Below, piece by piece: positions 1 to 8,658 of a stretch of DNA of 64,000 nucleotides. The position numbers were made by a program, and so were the translations under genes. The notes beneath the pieces were generated by a model. It was not told where the DNA came from, did not search any database, and was given only the letters and a program-made list of their open reading frames with translations. The stretch covers positions 186,001 to 250,000 of the forward strand of contig CAVZRO010000021.1 of NCBI GenBank assembly GCA_963777625.1, read 5' to 3'. Within the stretch, counting starts at the first letter, position 1, and each line of letters starts with the position of its first letter. The DNA is from DATDIC01 sp963777625 (GTDB taxonomy: Bacteria; Pseudomonadota; Alphaproteobacteria; Acetobacterales; Acetobacteraceae).

Positions 1-403
1 CAACGCGCAGCAACGGTTCGCCGGTACGAATCAGACGCATCGCGGCGTCCAGGTTGACGCTGACCGCATCCGCCCATTCGTGCGGCATCAGGTGCGAAAC
101 GGGCGTCAGCCGGCCCAGCACCCCGGCACAATGCACGAGCACATCCAGCCGCCCGAACCGCTGATAAATACTCGGCCCCAGCCGGTCCACCGCCCCGCCC
201 TCATGCAGGTCAAGTGGCAGTAACGTCGCCGCGCTGCCGGCCGACCGAATGGCATCGTCGGTCTCCTCCAGGCCGCCCGGCGTGCGCGCGGTAATCACCA
301 TGTGGGCGCCCAGTCGGCCCAGCTCGATCGCGACCGCCGCCCCGATACCGCGACTTGCGCCTGTTACCAGCGCGACGGACCCCTCCAGAGGCCGAGCCGT
401 CAA
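1..403 (-). CDS. SDR family NAD(P)-dependent oxidoreductase (3' end outside window)
   Basis: The visible 134 codons are the N-terminal half of a classical short-chain dehydrogenase. The nucleotide-binding glycine motif VTGASRGIG sits about 12 residues in, followed by ITAR (cofactor-specifying strand), a DL after the third strand, and VHCAGVLG, the NAG-like motif. The catalytic Tyr/Lys would lie beyond the left edge. The best start is TTG at 403, which overlaps the purF stop as TTGA, so translational coupling to purF is likely. The substrate cannot be told from this part. The gene closes a cvpA-purF-SDR run. Confidence 0.85.
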   Translation of the reverse strand, partial: MTARPLEGSVALVTGASRGIGAAVAIELGRLGAHMVITARTPGGLEETDDAIRSAGSAATLLPLDLHEGGAVDRLGPSIYQRFGRLDVLVHCAGVLGRLTPVSHLMPHEWADAVSVNLDAAMRLIRTGEPLLRV

Positions 404-1869
404 TGGCTGTCCAGCAGGCTGAGCTGCCGCTCGGCATTGTCACCCTGGTCCGGCAGCGGAATCGGATAATCTCCGGTGAAACAGGCATCGCAGTAATGCG
501 GGCGCGCGGCGTCTCGAGCTGGCTGGCCGAGCGCACGGTACAACCCGTCGATCGAGATGAACGCCAGGCTGTCCGCGCCGATCTGGGCCGCCATCTCCTC
601 CACGCTGAAGCGTGCCGCCAGCAGCTTGCCGCGTTCCGGGGTATCAATGCCGTAGAAGCAAGAATGCGTCGTCGGCGGCGACGAGACGCGCATATGCACT
701 TCCTTCGCGCCGGCCTGCCGGACCATCTCGACGATCTTCCTGCTGGTCGTTCCGCGCACGATCGAATCGTCCACCAGCACCACACGACGCCCCGCCAGGG
801 TCACGCAATTCGCCGAGTGCTTCAGCTTGACCCCGAGATTGCGGATATGATCGGTCGGCTCGATGAAGGTGCGGCCAACGTAATGGTTGCGGATAATTCC
901 CAGCTCGAACGGGATTTTGCTCTCGGTGGCGTATCCCATGGCCGCCGGGACGCCGGAATCCGGCACCGGTACGATCACGTCGGCGGGCACGCCGGTTTCC
1001 CGGGCCAGCTCCGCCCCGATCCGCTTGCGCGCCTCATAGACCGGTGTGCCCTCCATTACCGAATCCGGCCGCGCAAAATAGATGTACTCGAAGACGCAGA
1101 ACCGTTCCCGTGACCGGCCAAACGGCTTGATGCTGCGCACCCCCTGGTCGTTGATCACCACGATCTCGCCCGGCTCGACGTCACGGACAAACTCGGCCCC
1201 GACGATATCCAAGGCACAGGTTTCCGACGCCAGCACCCAGCCGCTGTTCGTGTCCTTGCCGATATGCCCCAGGATCAGCGGCCGCACGCCCAGCGGATCA
1301 CGCACGCCCATCAGCGCCTCATTCGACAGCGCCACCAGGGAATAGGCGCCGACCACCTGCTTCAACGCATCGATCAGTCGGTCCACCACAGTGGAATAAA
1401 GGCTGATGGCAATCAGGTGGATGAACACCTCGGAGTCAGTGGTGGACTGGAACAGGCAGCCTCGTCGGACCAAGCTCCGACGCAGCGCGTGCGCGTTGGT
1501 CAGATTGCCGTTATGCGCCACCGCGAACCCGCCGAACTCGAAGTCGGCGTACAGTGGCTGCACATTGCGCAGGATCGTTTCGCCGGTGGTGGCGTACCGG
1601 TTGTGACCGATCGCGTTGCAACCAGGCAACGAGGCGATCACCCGCGCATCGCCGAAATTGTCGCCCACCAGCCCCATCCCTTTGTGGGAATGGAAGCGCG
1701 CGCCGTCATAGGTCACAATGCCGGTGGCTTCCTGACCGCGGTGCTGCAGCGCATGCAGGCCCAGCGCGGTCACCGCCGCTGCGTCGGGTATGTTCCAGAC
1801 GCCGAACACGCCGCATTCTTCATGCAGCTTGTCATCCTCGGCGCTGTCCGCCACGGCGACCATCCTCAT
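400..1869 (-). CDS. purF: amidophosphoribosyltransferase
   Basis: This enzyme transfers the amide nitrogen of glutamine to PRPP to make 5-phosphoribosylamine, the first committed step of purine synthesis in the cytosol. The 489-residue protein has a short propeptide and then the class II glutamine amidotransferase nucleophile at Cys19 (HEECGVFGVWN), exposed after cleavage. The C-terminal half carries the PRPP loop VVLVDDSIVRGTTS. A start at ATG 1869 is backed by AGGAG a few bases upstream. The length is usual for the family. It lies 9 bp after cvpA and overlaps the following SDR gene, so the three are probably one transcript. Confidence 0.97.
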   Translation of the reverse strand: MRMVAVADSAEDDKLHEECGVFGVWNIPDAAAVTALGLHALQHRGQEATGIVTYDGARFHSHKGMGLVGDNFGDARVIASLPGCNAIGHNRYATTGETILRNVQPLYADFEFGGFAVAHNGNLTNAHALRRSLVRRGCLFQSTTDSEVFIHLIAISLYSTVVDRLIDALKQVVGAYSLVALSNEALMGVRDPLGVRPLILGHIGKDTNSGWVLASETCALDIVGAEFVRDVEPGEIVVINDQGVRSIKPFGRSRERFCVFEYIYFARPDSVMEGTPVYEARKRIGAELARETGVPADVIVPVPDSGVPAAMGYATESKIPFELGIIRNHYVGRTFIEPTDHIRNLGVKLKHSANCVTLAGRRVVLVDDSIVRGTTSRKIVEMVRQAGAKEVHMRVSSPPTTHSCFYGIDTPERGKLLAARFSVEEMAAQIGADSLAFISIDGLYRALGQPARDAARPHYCDACFTGDYPIPLPDQGDNAERQLSLLDSH

Positions 1870-1878
1870 GCCGTTCTC

Positions 1879-2466
1879 CTACTCGCGCGCACGCGGCTTA
1901 CCGAGCGCCCGTCCCTGCGGTGTTGCCCGGAGCAACGCTGCCTCGGTGGTGGCACGCCCGGCCGGCGGGGGATCCACATGCGGACGATAGTCTGCCGGTA
2001 AGCAGTTCGCGGCCCAGTTCGCCCCCTCATAAGCAAGCGGCATGGCCCTCGCATGCAGGACCGGAGCCGGCCACCGTTCCACCGGGAACACCCATCCCAC
2101 CAGGATATAGGCTAGCGCCACCAGGGCCGCACCCCGCCCCAGACCGAATAGCAGACCCAAGGTCCGATCAAGGCCTCCCAGCGCCGATCGGCGCACCGCC
2201 TTCCCGACTGCGTGGCAGATCAGCAGCAGCACGATCAGGGTGCCGATGAACACCACGCCGAACGCGACCGGCTGGGCGAAGCCCGGATAGGCATGCAGCC
2301 AGCCGTCGAACGTCGGCAGGATGCGCGGATTGGCCCATACCGCCAGGGCCGAGGCTCCGATCCAGGCCGCTATGCCGAGCACCTCACGCACAAATCCGCG
2401 CAAAAACGCAAGCAGCCCCGAGATCGCCAGCATCGCCAGAATCACGAGGTCAACCCAGGTCATCAA
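1879..2466 (-). CDS. cvpA: CvpA family inner-membrane protein
   Basis: This is a 195-residue polytopic membrane protein. The N-terminus (MMTWVDLVILAMLAISGLLA) and the next segments are typical of CvpA, with four hydrophobic helices in the first 130 residues followed by a charged Pro/Arg-rich tail of about 50 residues. CvpA is commonly next to purF, as here, and is linked to colicin V export and envelope stress; its molecular activity is not settled. The stop is 9 bp before purF. ATG 2466 has a GGCGAG-type ribosome site upstream. Confidence 0.9.
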   Translation of the reverse strand: MMTWVDLVILAMLAISGLLAFLRGFVREVLGIAAWIGASALAVWANPRILPTFDGWLHAYPGFAQPVAFGVVFIGTLIVLLLICHAVGKAVRRSALGGLDRTLGLLFGLGRGAALVALAYILVGWVFPVERWPAPVLHARAMPLAYEGANWAANCLPADYRPHVDPPPAGRATTEAALLRATPQGRALGKPRARE

Positions 2467-2525
2467 CTCGCCACGTCAGCTCGGGCCCAGGGTGTATCGA
2501 ACCAATCGGCCGCGGCCAAGCCGCA

Positions 2526-3899
2526 TCACTCATCCGCGCGGCCAAATCCGGCAACCAGATCCGCAAGGTGCCCGATCTCGTTCAGCCGCAACCCATCGGG
2601 AGCCGCCAAGGCCCGGCCGCCCCGCGCAAGGCGTCGCGGCAGGCAGGCGGCATCGAACCCGAGCTTCGCCGCCTCCTTCAGCCGCGCCTCCGCCTGTGCC
2701 ACCTGCCGGATCTCTCCGGACAGTCCCACCTCTCCGAAGTAGACGGTTCCGGCACTGGTCGGCTGGTCGGTGGCGGCAGAGGAGATCGCGGCGGCCACCG
2801 CCAGGTCAGCCCCCGGCTCGTTCACCCGCAAACCCCCGGCGACGTTCAAATACACGTCGGTGGCGTTCAGCCGCAGGCCGCAGCGCGTTTCCAGCACAGC
2901 CAGCAGCATCGAAAGACGTCCGCCTTCCCAGCCGATGACCTGCCGGCGCGGAGTGCCGGCGGGATTGGGCGACAACAGCGCCTGCACCTCCACCAGCACC
3001 GGGCGCGTGCCCTCGATCCCGGCAAACACCGCGCTGCCGGCAATGTTGCCGCGCCGCTCGGCCAGGAACAGCGCGGAAGGGTTGGTGACCTCTGCCAGTC
3101 CGCGCTCGGTCATTTCGAACACGCCGATCTCGTCCGTGGCGCCGAAGCGGTTCTTCACCGCGCGCAAGATGCGAAACTGGTGTCCGCGTTCGCCTTCGAA
3201 ATACAGTACCGCATCAACCATATGTTCCAGCACGCGCGGTCCGGCGATCGCCCCATCCTTGGTCACATGCCCCACCAGCACCAGCGCGAAGCCACGCGAC
3301 TTGGCCAGCCGGATCAACTCGAACGCAGCGGCGCGCACCTGGGCCACCGTACCGGGCGCGCTGTCGATCGAATCCAGCCACATGGTCTGGATCGAATCGA
3401 TCACCACCAGCGCCGCTGGCCTGGCTTCCAGGCTTGCGGCGATATCCCGTAAGTTGACCGACGCCGCGAGCCCGAGCGGCGCCTCGCTCACTCCTAGCCG
3501 GCGCGCCCGCAGCCGCACCTGCTCAATCAATTCCTCGCCGGAAACATACAAAACCGGCTGGCCCGCCTGGGCGAGCGCCGCGGCGGCTTGCAGCAGAAGG
3601 GTTGACTTGCCGATTCCCGGATCGCCGCCGACCAACACTGCGGAAGCCGGCACCAGCCCCCCGCCGAGCACCCGGTCCAGTTCCGCCAGGCCGATCGAGG
3701 CGCGCGGCGGCGGTTCCGCGCTGCCGGCCAGTGGCACGAACTCCACCGCGCGGCCGGGATTGGCCTTGGCGGCCGGCCCAGGCCGCGGCGTCTCCTCCAC
3801 GATGCTGTTCCATTCGCCGCACGCCTCGCACCGGCCAGCCCATTTCGGGCCGGCCGCGCCGCAGGACTGGCAGACGAAGCGAATGGATGGCTTGGCCAA
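2526..3899 (-). CDS. radA: DNA repair protein RadA
   Basis: RadA is a RecA-like ATPase that drives branch migration during recombinational repair. In the 457 residues seen here the order is an N-terminal C4 zinc finger (Cys10, Cys13, Cys24, Cys27), Walker A GGDPGIGKSTLL near residue 95, the RadA signature KNRFGATDEIG near residue 250, and a C-terminal Lon-protease-like domain. All key motifs are intact. The only start that keeps the zinc finger N-terminal is TTG at 3899; no stronger ATG is available. It follows the exported-protein gene by 12 bp and precedes cvpA by 59 bp. Confidence 0.96.
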   Translation of the reverse strand: MAKPSIRFVCQSCGAAGPKWAGRCEACGEWNSIVEETPRPGPAAKANPGRAVEFVPLAGSAEPPPRASIGLAELDRVLGGGLVPASAVLVGGDPGIGKSTLLLQAAAALAQAGQPVLYVSGEELIEQVRLRARRLGVSEAPLGLAASVNLRDIAASLEARPAALVVIDSIQTMWLDSIDSAPGTVAQVRAAAFELIRLAKSRGFALVLVGHVTKDGAIAGPRVLEHMVDAVLYFEGERGHQFRILRAVKNRFGATDEIGVFEMTERGLAEVTNPSALFLAERRGNIAGSAVFAGIEGTRPVLVEVQALLSPNPAGTPRRQVIGWEGGRLSMLLAVLETRCGLRLNATDVYLNVAGGLRVNEPGADLAVAAAISSAATDQPTSAGTVYFGEVGLSGEIRQVAQAEARLKEAAKLGFDAACLPRRLARGGRALAAPDGLRLNEIGHLADLVAGFGRADE

Positions 3900-3911
3900 G
3901 GCGACTGGCGC

Positions 3912-4439
3912 TCAGGGATTGGTGGTCAGCATGGCGGGGCCGCCGGTTGGATTCTTGACCGTGCTGACCAGCATGTGCCAACTGCGGTTGCCCTTGGTAG
4001 CCGCATATTCCCTGTTGTTCAGATCTTTGGTTTGCGGATCCGACGGATCATCCGTGGGCGTAAAGGTAATGTTCTGAGACCGCATCGCCTGCTCTAGATC
4101 CCGCACCAGGTCCGCACCGTTGGCATTGTCCATGACAACCGAGCAGGACCCGTCGTCCTGCGCTACCAGCACCAACGCAAGCTGGCCGGCGGACGCGTCA
4201 TACGCCGCTCCCGGCAGCCCATTCAGGAACTCGTCTGCCCGGTCCGATGGCACTTCCGGCAATCCGGCGTGCTCTACCCAGGAGCGTAGGGCGGGCATGT
4301 CGCCGGAGGCGCCGACGCAACTCTGCATGAACAGGGTCACGGCCCTGCCCACCGGATCGCTCGGCTGGTCCGCCGAGGCCCAGCCGGCCACGCCGCAGGT
4401 CATCACGGCAATCAGGAGAATCGCGCCCCTTTGGATCAT
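3912..4439 (-). CDS. exported protein of unknown function
   Basis: The protein has 175 residues. The first 23 look like a signal peptide (basic start, hydrophobic core, cleavage near AGWASA-DQ), so the mature protein is probably periplasmic. It has two cysteines in the mature part, in SCVGASGD and DGSCSV, which could form a disulfide. I do not recognise the family with confidence. It sits directly upstream of radA on the same strand (12 bp gap), which may reflect transcription more than function. Confidence 0.75.
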   Translation of the reverse strand: MIQRGAILLIAVMTCGVAGWASADQPSDPVGRAVTLFMQSCVGASGDMPALRSWVEHAGLPEVPSDRADEFLNGLPGAAYDASAGQLALVLVAQDDGSCSVVMDNANGADLVRDLEQAMRSQNITFTPTDDPSDPQTKDLNNREYAATKGNRSWHMLVSTVKNPTGGPAMLTTNP

Positions 4440-4495
4440 TGCGTTACACTACCCAGTTGGTTGGCCGGACGCGAACGGTAACGCAGGTTTTTCAC

Positions 4496-4526
4496 ATCGG
4501 CGCCCAGTATGAAATCGGCGCCCAGT
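4496..4526. repeat. 13-bp direct repeat upstream of the TPR gene
   Basis: ATCGGCGCCCAGT occurs at 4496-4508 and again at 4514-4526, with a third, shorter match (CGGCGCCCA) near 4568. The repeats lie in the divergent gap between the exported-protein gene and the TPR gene, where a regulator could bind. Nothing else supports that role. Confidence 0.4.
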
Positions 4527-4587
4527 GAAGCGGAGTCCGCACGCCGGCCGCACTTGCCCCATTACACCGGCGCCCATCAGGAGTACC

Positions 4588-5217
4588 GTGCGGCTCACCA
4601 TGGCACCTGACAAACGATCCCCCGAATCGGGCCCGACGTCCCCCGGCCCGCAGCAGGTTCGCGGATGCGAAGGCCACCCGACGCCATCGCTGGGATGTGG
4701 GGGCGGCCCGCTGACCATGGAAGCACTGCGCCAGGCCCGCGCACGACTGGAAACCAGGCTGGCCGAACAGGAGCAAGCCGACGGCCCCGATCATTCCGGG
4801 CTCGCCGACGGGTTGCGTGAGCTTGGTCGGCTGGTGCACGAACTGCGCGATCTCGCCACCGCTCGCGCCCTGCTGGAACGCGCGCGCCTGCTGCATGCAC
4901 GCGCGCTCGGCGACGAGCATCCCGAAGTTGCCACGGACTGCAATCATCTCGGCCTGGTGCTGCACGATATGGGCGAGTTGGACCAGGCCGCCGCCTTGTT
5001 CGAGCAGGCGCTGGCGATCGACGAGCGGACGCTCGGGTCGCGGCACCAGGCAATCGGCCGCGATGCCAACAATCTGGCGGGCGTGCTTCGCGATCAAGGC
5101 GATGCGCTCGCTGCCCGCGCGGCGCTGGAATGGGCGCTCGATATTTACCACGCGACGCTGGGGCCGGACCATCCGACCACGCAGAGCGTCGCCCGCAATC
5201 TGGCCTTGTTGGATTGA
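4588..5217 (+). CDS. tetratricopeptide repeat protein (kinesin-light-chain-like repeats)
   Basis: The protein has about 209 residues and is probably cytosolic. From about residue 85 onward there are roughly three 42-residue TPR units of the kinesin light chain type, each ending in the pattern LG-x-x-H/P (ALGDEHPEVA, TLGSRHQAIG, TLGPDHPTTQ). Such repeats form helical scaffolds for protein binding; the partner is unknown. The start is uncertain. GTG 4588 follows AGGAG at 4579-4583, while ATG 4600 and ATG 4717 are in-frame alternatives; the first 40 residues are low complexity. Confidence 0.7.
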   Translation: MRLTMAPDKRSPESGPTSPGPQQVRGCEGHPTPSLGCGGGPLTMEALRQARARLETRLAEQEQADGPDHSGLADGLRELGRLVHELRDLATARALLERARLLHARALGDEHPEVATDCNHLGLVLHDMGELDQAAALFEQALAIDERTLGSRHQAIGRDANNLAGVLRDQGDALAARAALEWALDIYHATLGPDHPTTQSVARNLALLD

Positions 5218-5245
5218 GCCGCGGATCGGCCGCTTTCTGCGCGGG

Positions 5246-5335
5246 TTACAGCCGTCCGCGCGGACGCAGCACCGTCAGCACCATGGCATCATAGGGAATC
5301 GCCGGTACCTCGCGCAGGCGCCTCGCACAGGACAC
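5246..5335 (-). pseudogene. possible C-terminal remnant of a SAM-dependent methyltransferase
   Basis: The 240-bp gap between the TPR gene and the tRNA holds a 29-codon open stretch on the minus strand, ending in TAA at 5248-5246. Its end, AIPYDAMVLTVLRPRGRL, resembles the last residues of small class I methyltransferases seen in related bacteria (from memory, not searched). No upstream body of a methyltransferase follows in any frame, so if real it is a fragment. Otherwise I see nothing in 5218-5457. Confidence 0.25.
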
Positions 5336-5457
5336 CACCCGAGGCGAAGCTCGTGGCCTGGTTCATGCTGCCCGTCATCCGCGGCCTGCGCGAGCAACGG
5401 TCCGGAGGCGTCATCCGCGCCCGATCACCTCAAGCAACCTCGGCAATTTTCCTGAAA

Positions 5458-5534
5458 TGGTCGGAGTGAGAGGATTCGAACCTCCGGCCCCTGCGTCCCG
5501 AACACAGTGCTCTACCAGGCTGAGCTACACTCCG
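5458..5534 (-). tRNA. tRNA-Pro (anticodon CGG)
   Basis: The transcript folds as a standard 77-nt cloverleaf: acceptor CGGAGTG pairs with CACTCCG, the D arm contains AGCTCAGCCTGGTAGAGC, the anticodon stem CTGTG/CGCAG encloses loop TTCGGGA (anticodon CGG, reading CCG), and the T arm contains GTTCGAATC. The CCA end is encoded (TGG at 5458-5460 on the plus strand). The initial C is usual for bacterial tRNA-Pro. Confidence 0.97.
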
Positions 5535-5584
5535 ATCAGGCGGCGCATATAGCCGCGCCAACCGGTCGGAGCAAGCCGCGCGCG

Positions 5585-6166
5585 CTACATCCGGGTCGGC
5601 TCGCCCACCCTCGCTCCGGCCTCGCCGCGAAGCCGGTCGAGCACCGCCGGAACGCCGGGAACCACCTCGAACAGCCGGTGTGTGTCCCGCGCGGCAAATC
5701 CATGCGCCACCGCCGCATCCATCGCCGCCAGCAGCGGCGCCACGGACCCCGCCACGTCGCACAGCAGAATCGGCTTGTCATGCAGGCCAAGCTGCCGCCA
5801 GGTGATGATCTCGATGGTCTCGTCCAACGTACCCAGACCACCCGGCAACGCGACAAACGCGTCCGACATTTCGAACATTCGCTGCTTGCGGCTGTGCATG
5901 CTGTCGGTGACGATCAGCTCGGTAAGGCCATCATGGGCCACTTCCCGCCGCATGAGAAACTCCGGGATGACGCCAGTGGCCTGACCGCCGCCGCGCCGCA
6001 CCGCGTCCGCCAGAATACCCATCAACCCAATCCGTCCGCCGCCAAACACAAGGCGCAGACCCGCCTGCGCCATGCCGTCCCCCAGCGCCACGGCAGCGGC
6101 CCGGAAACGGGGGTCATCGCCGACCCGAGAGCCACAAAAAACCGCGACGCTCCGTATCCTGGGCAT
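5585..6166 (-). CDS. LOG-family cytokinin riboside 5'-monophosphate phosphoribohydrolase (TIGR00730 type)
   Basis: The protein has 193 residues with a Rossmann-like fold: AVFCGSRVGDDP at the start, FGGGRIGLMG as the phosphate loop, and the family motif PGGLGTLDE with preceding SRKQRMFEMSDAF. LOG enzymes hydrolyse nucleoside 5'-monophosphates to free base and ribose 5-phosphate; many members were once called lysine decarboxylases. ATG 6166 is chosen over an upstream in-frame codon because AAGGAG lies 6 bases ahead. In bacteria the substrate and role (AMP salvage versus cytokinin production) are not fixed by sequence. Confidence 0.9.
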   Translation of the reverse strand: MPRIRSVAVFCGSRVGDDPRFRAAAVALGDGMAQAGLRLVFGGGRIGLMGILADAVRRGGGQATGVIPEFLMRREVAHDGLTELIVTDSMHSRKQRMFEMSDAFVALPGGLGTLDETIEIITWRQLGLHDKPILLCDVAGSVAPLLAAMDAAVAHGFAARDTHRLFEVVPGVPAVLDRLRGEAGARVGEPTRM

Positions 6167-6273
6167 CAGCACTCCTTGGCTGCTCTCGGCCGTTCCACGC
6201 CGGGCTGGGCTGGCGCGACGGCCAGGACAATGCAAGATGCGGGCGGGGGATGGGATAAGCGAGGGGAAACAGG

Positions 6274-6720
6274 ATGAATAGAATGAAACTCGCCTTACTG
6301 GTGCTTGCGGCCGTCGGCGCGCTTGGCATCGCGCGCGCCGACGAGCCGGCGTTCAATATCATCGAGACCCGTCAGGCCGGCCAGGACCTGCTGTCCGGCA
6401 CCTTTACCGGGATTAACCAAGGTATCGCCCATCAGGTGCCGGTGAAGGCATTCGCCAGCCCCGCGGCCGCGATGGCACGATGGATGAAACAGTTCCCAAC
6501 CACCTTCCCGGCCGGCAGCGACCAGGGCCACAACACGAAGGCGTTGCCGGCAATCTGGTCCGACCGCGCCGGCTTCGATCAGGCTGCCGCGAATTTCATC
6601 GCCGCCGCCGACAAGTTGTCACAGCTTGCCAAGGCCGAAGACACCGGCGGCTTCACCGCCCAGGTGAAGACCCTGGGCGGCACCTGCACCGCCTGTCACA
6701 ACAAGTACCGGGCTAAATAG
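6274..6720 (+). CDS. cytochrome c' (periplasmic c-type cytochrome)
   Basis: The 148-residue precursor has a signal peptide cleaved near ARADE (residue 22) and a four-helix-bundle type mature chain with the haem site at the C-terminus: CTACH, Cys138, Cys141, His142. A C-terminal CxxCH is the hallmark of cytochromes c'. These proteins bind NO or CO or shuttle electrons in the periplasm. The stop overlaps by 8 bp the stop of the convergent cytochrome b561 gene, a likely electron-transfer partner. Confidence 0.93.
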   Translation: MNRMKLALLVLAAVGALGIARADEPAFNIIETRQAGQDLLSGTFTGINQGIAHQVPVKAFASPAAAMARWMKQFPTTFPAGSDQGHNTKALPAIWSDRAGFDQAAANFIAAADKLSQLAKAEDTGGFTAQVKTLGGTCTACHNKYRAK

Positions 6721-7384
6721 GCGCCCACCACCAACCTATGAACGCCACCACGCCGGCGGCGATCGCAATAACGGTCGCCGCCAGCACCGGGCTGGCAATC
6801 CGCGGCACGGAAGCGGCAGCCGTCAAACGCTTTCGCCCGGTGAGCATCGGTGCGACCAGATTGTGCCGCCGAATCACCCCGTAAGCCAGCACCGCGCAAA
6901 CATGCAGCACCACCAGGGCCTCGATCGCCTTGAAGGTCACCACGTGGACATGCGTCAGCCAGTCGCTCCAATCCTGCCCGACACTGTCAGCAAACGGCCC
7001 CTGCGTGGACACCTGATCGTTCGCGCATAGCCCCGTACCCACCTGCACCGCCAGCGCCGCCAACATCACCAGCACCATCCAGCCGCCGGCGACGTTGTGG
7101 CCGATCTCGTTGTCAGGCTCCCGCCGGTGAAACCGCGCCAGATGCCGAAAGGCGGCGATCGGGCTGCCCAGGAAACGGCTGAACCGGGAGGTATCGCTGC
7201 CGACTATGCCCCACATCAGACGGAACAGCAGCAGCGCGAAGATGCTGTAGCCGGACCAGACATGCCAATCCAGCCAGCCTTCGTGCGCGGTAAGCCAGCT
7301 CGTGAACACAAACACCACGATGGCCCAATGAAAAAGCCGAGTGGGCGCGTCCCATACTTTGATCACGAACTGCTGCTGGCGCAT
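6713..7384 (-). CDS. cytochrome b561-type membrane cytochrome
   Basis: The protein has 223 residues with four transmembrane helices and His residues placed to bind two b haems: RLFHWAIV in helix 1, DWHVWSGY in helix 2, and LTHVHVVTFKAIEALVVLH in helices 3-4. Proteins of this family pass electrons between quinol and periplasmic acceptors. I chose ATG 7384 (AAGGAAG upstream) over the longer frame to 7531, whose first 49 residues look non-coding. The convergent neighbour is a cytochrome c', which could accept or donate electrons. Confidence 0.9.
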   Translation of the reverse strand: MRQQQFVIKVWDAPTRLFHWAIVVFVFTSWLTAHEGWLDWHVWSGYSIFALLLFRLMWGIVGSDTSRFSRFLGSPIAAFRHLARFHRREPDNEIGHNVAGGWMVLVMLAALAVQVGTGLCANDQVSTQGPFADSVGQDWSDWLTHVHVVTFKAIEALVVLHVCAVLAYGVIRRHNLVAPMLTGRKRLTAAASVPRIASPVLAATVIAIAAGVVAFIGWWWAPI

Positions 7385-7412
7385 GTGCTTCCTTGCATCC
7401 GGGCTGCTCGGG

Positions 7413-8558
7413 TCAGGCCGGGGGCAGTTCCACCCACGCGGCGTTGTTCGCGGACGATCGCACCGCGGCTTCAATGAATCGGACCCCGCGCAACCCGTCG
7501 TGCACGGTCGGCAGCAGCGCGGTATCCGCATTGGCCTCCCGGTTCTCGGACCGCGCGCGGATCAGCTCTGCAGCGTCACGATAGAGCTGGGCGAACGCTT
7601 CCAGGTAGCCCTCCGGGTGGCCGGCCGGGATCCGGCGGCCGCGCGCCGCAGCCGGCCCGGCCGCCGCACTTCCGCGCGTGATCGTCCGCGACGTCTGACC
7701 GAACGGCGAGTGCACCAGCCGGTCCGGCGATTCCTGTTCCCACGCCAGCCCGCCCGTTTCGCCATAGATGCGGATACGCAACGCGTTTTCGTTTCCCGGC
7801 GCCACCTGGCTGGTCCACAACGCACCGCGCGCGCCCCCGGCAAAGCGCAGCAGCATCTGCGCATTATCGTCCAACGGACGCTCCGCGGCGGTGCTGGTCA
7901 GCTCCGCCGCCAATTCGGAGCAGCTCAATCCGCTGATGAACTCCGCCAGATTGAATGCATGCGTGCCGATATCGCCCACGCTGCCGCCCGCGCCACTGCG
8001 GGCCGGATCGGTGCGCCATGCGCCCGGCCGACCGCCCTTGGTCAGCCATTGCTGCGCATACTCCACCTGCACCGAGCGGATCGCGCCAAGCTCCCCGCCC
8101 AGCACCATCTCGCGCGCCTGCCGCACCATCGGATAGCCGGTGTAGTTGTGCGTCAGCACGAACGCGCGCCCACGGGCGGCCACTGCATCGACCAGGTCTT
8201 CCGCTTCTTCCACCGTCCGCGTCATTGGCTTGTCGCAAATCACGTGAACGCCCGCGTCAAGGAACGCGCGTGCAACCGGGTAGTGCAGGTGGTTAGGCGT
8301 AACGATCGCAACCACGTCGATACCGTCCGGTCGCGCCGTTTCCTGCGCCGCCATGAGACGGAAATCGCTGTAGCTGCGCTCGCCCTGGATGTGCAGCTCA
8401 GCCGCGCTCTCCCGCGCACGCTGCGGATCGGACGACAGTGCCCCGGCAACCAGCTCATACTGATCGTCCAGCCGCGCTGCAATCCGATGCACCGCACCGA
8501 TGAACGCGCCACGTCCGCCACCCACCATGCCCAGCCGCAGCCGCCGTGCGATTGTCAT
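7413..8558 (-). CDS. Gfo/Idh/MocA family oxidoreductase
   Basis: The protein has 381 residues. The N-terminal Rossmann domain starts GMVGGGRGAFIGAVHR and contains the family motif CDKPMTRTVEEAE, where the Lys of the EKP-like triad (here DKP) takes part in catalysis. The C-terminal alpha/beta domain contains GGSVGDIGTHAFNLAEF with the conserved Asp and His. The family carries out NAD(P)-dependent oxidation of sugars or cyclitols; the exact substrate is unknown. ATG 8558 is 100 bp downstream of the thyX stop on the same strand. Confidence 0.92.
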   Translation of the reverse strand: MTIARRLRLGMVGGGRGAFIGAVHRIAARLDDQYELVAGALSSDPQRARESAAELHIQGERSYSDFRLMAAQETARPDGIDVVAIVTPNHLHYPVARAFLDAGVHVICDKPMTRTVEEAEDLVDAVAARGRAFVLTHNYTGYPMVRQAREMVLGGELGAIRSVQVEYAQQWLTKGGRPGAWRTDPARSGAGGSVGDIGTHAFNLAEFISGLSCSELAAELTSTAAERPLDDNAQMLLRFAGGARGALWTSQVAPGNENALRIRIYGETGGLAWEQESPDRLVHSPFGQTSRTITRGSAAAGPAAARGRRIPAGHPEGYLEAFAQLYRDAAELIRARSENREANADTALLPTVHDGLRGVRFIEAAVRSSANNAAWVELPPA

Positions 8559-8658
8559 CGCGCCGGCCCCGGTACGGCATCACAGCGGCGGCAAACGACG
8601 GTCACGAAAACTCCCGGTCCCTCGATCGTCTTCATGCGGCGGGCTCCACGACAGCAGC

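Noticed and set aside
355..2001. Long plus-strand open frames over purF and cvpA (for example 355-1113 and 1264-2001)
   Set aside because: They are antisense shadows of purF; composition is Arg/His/Gln-rich with no family motifs.
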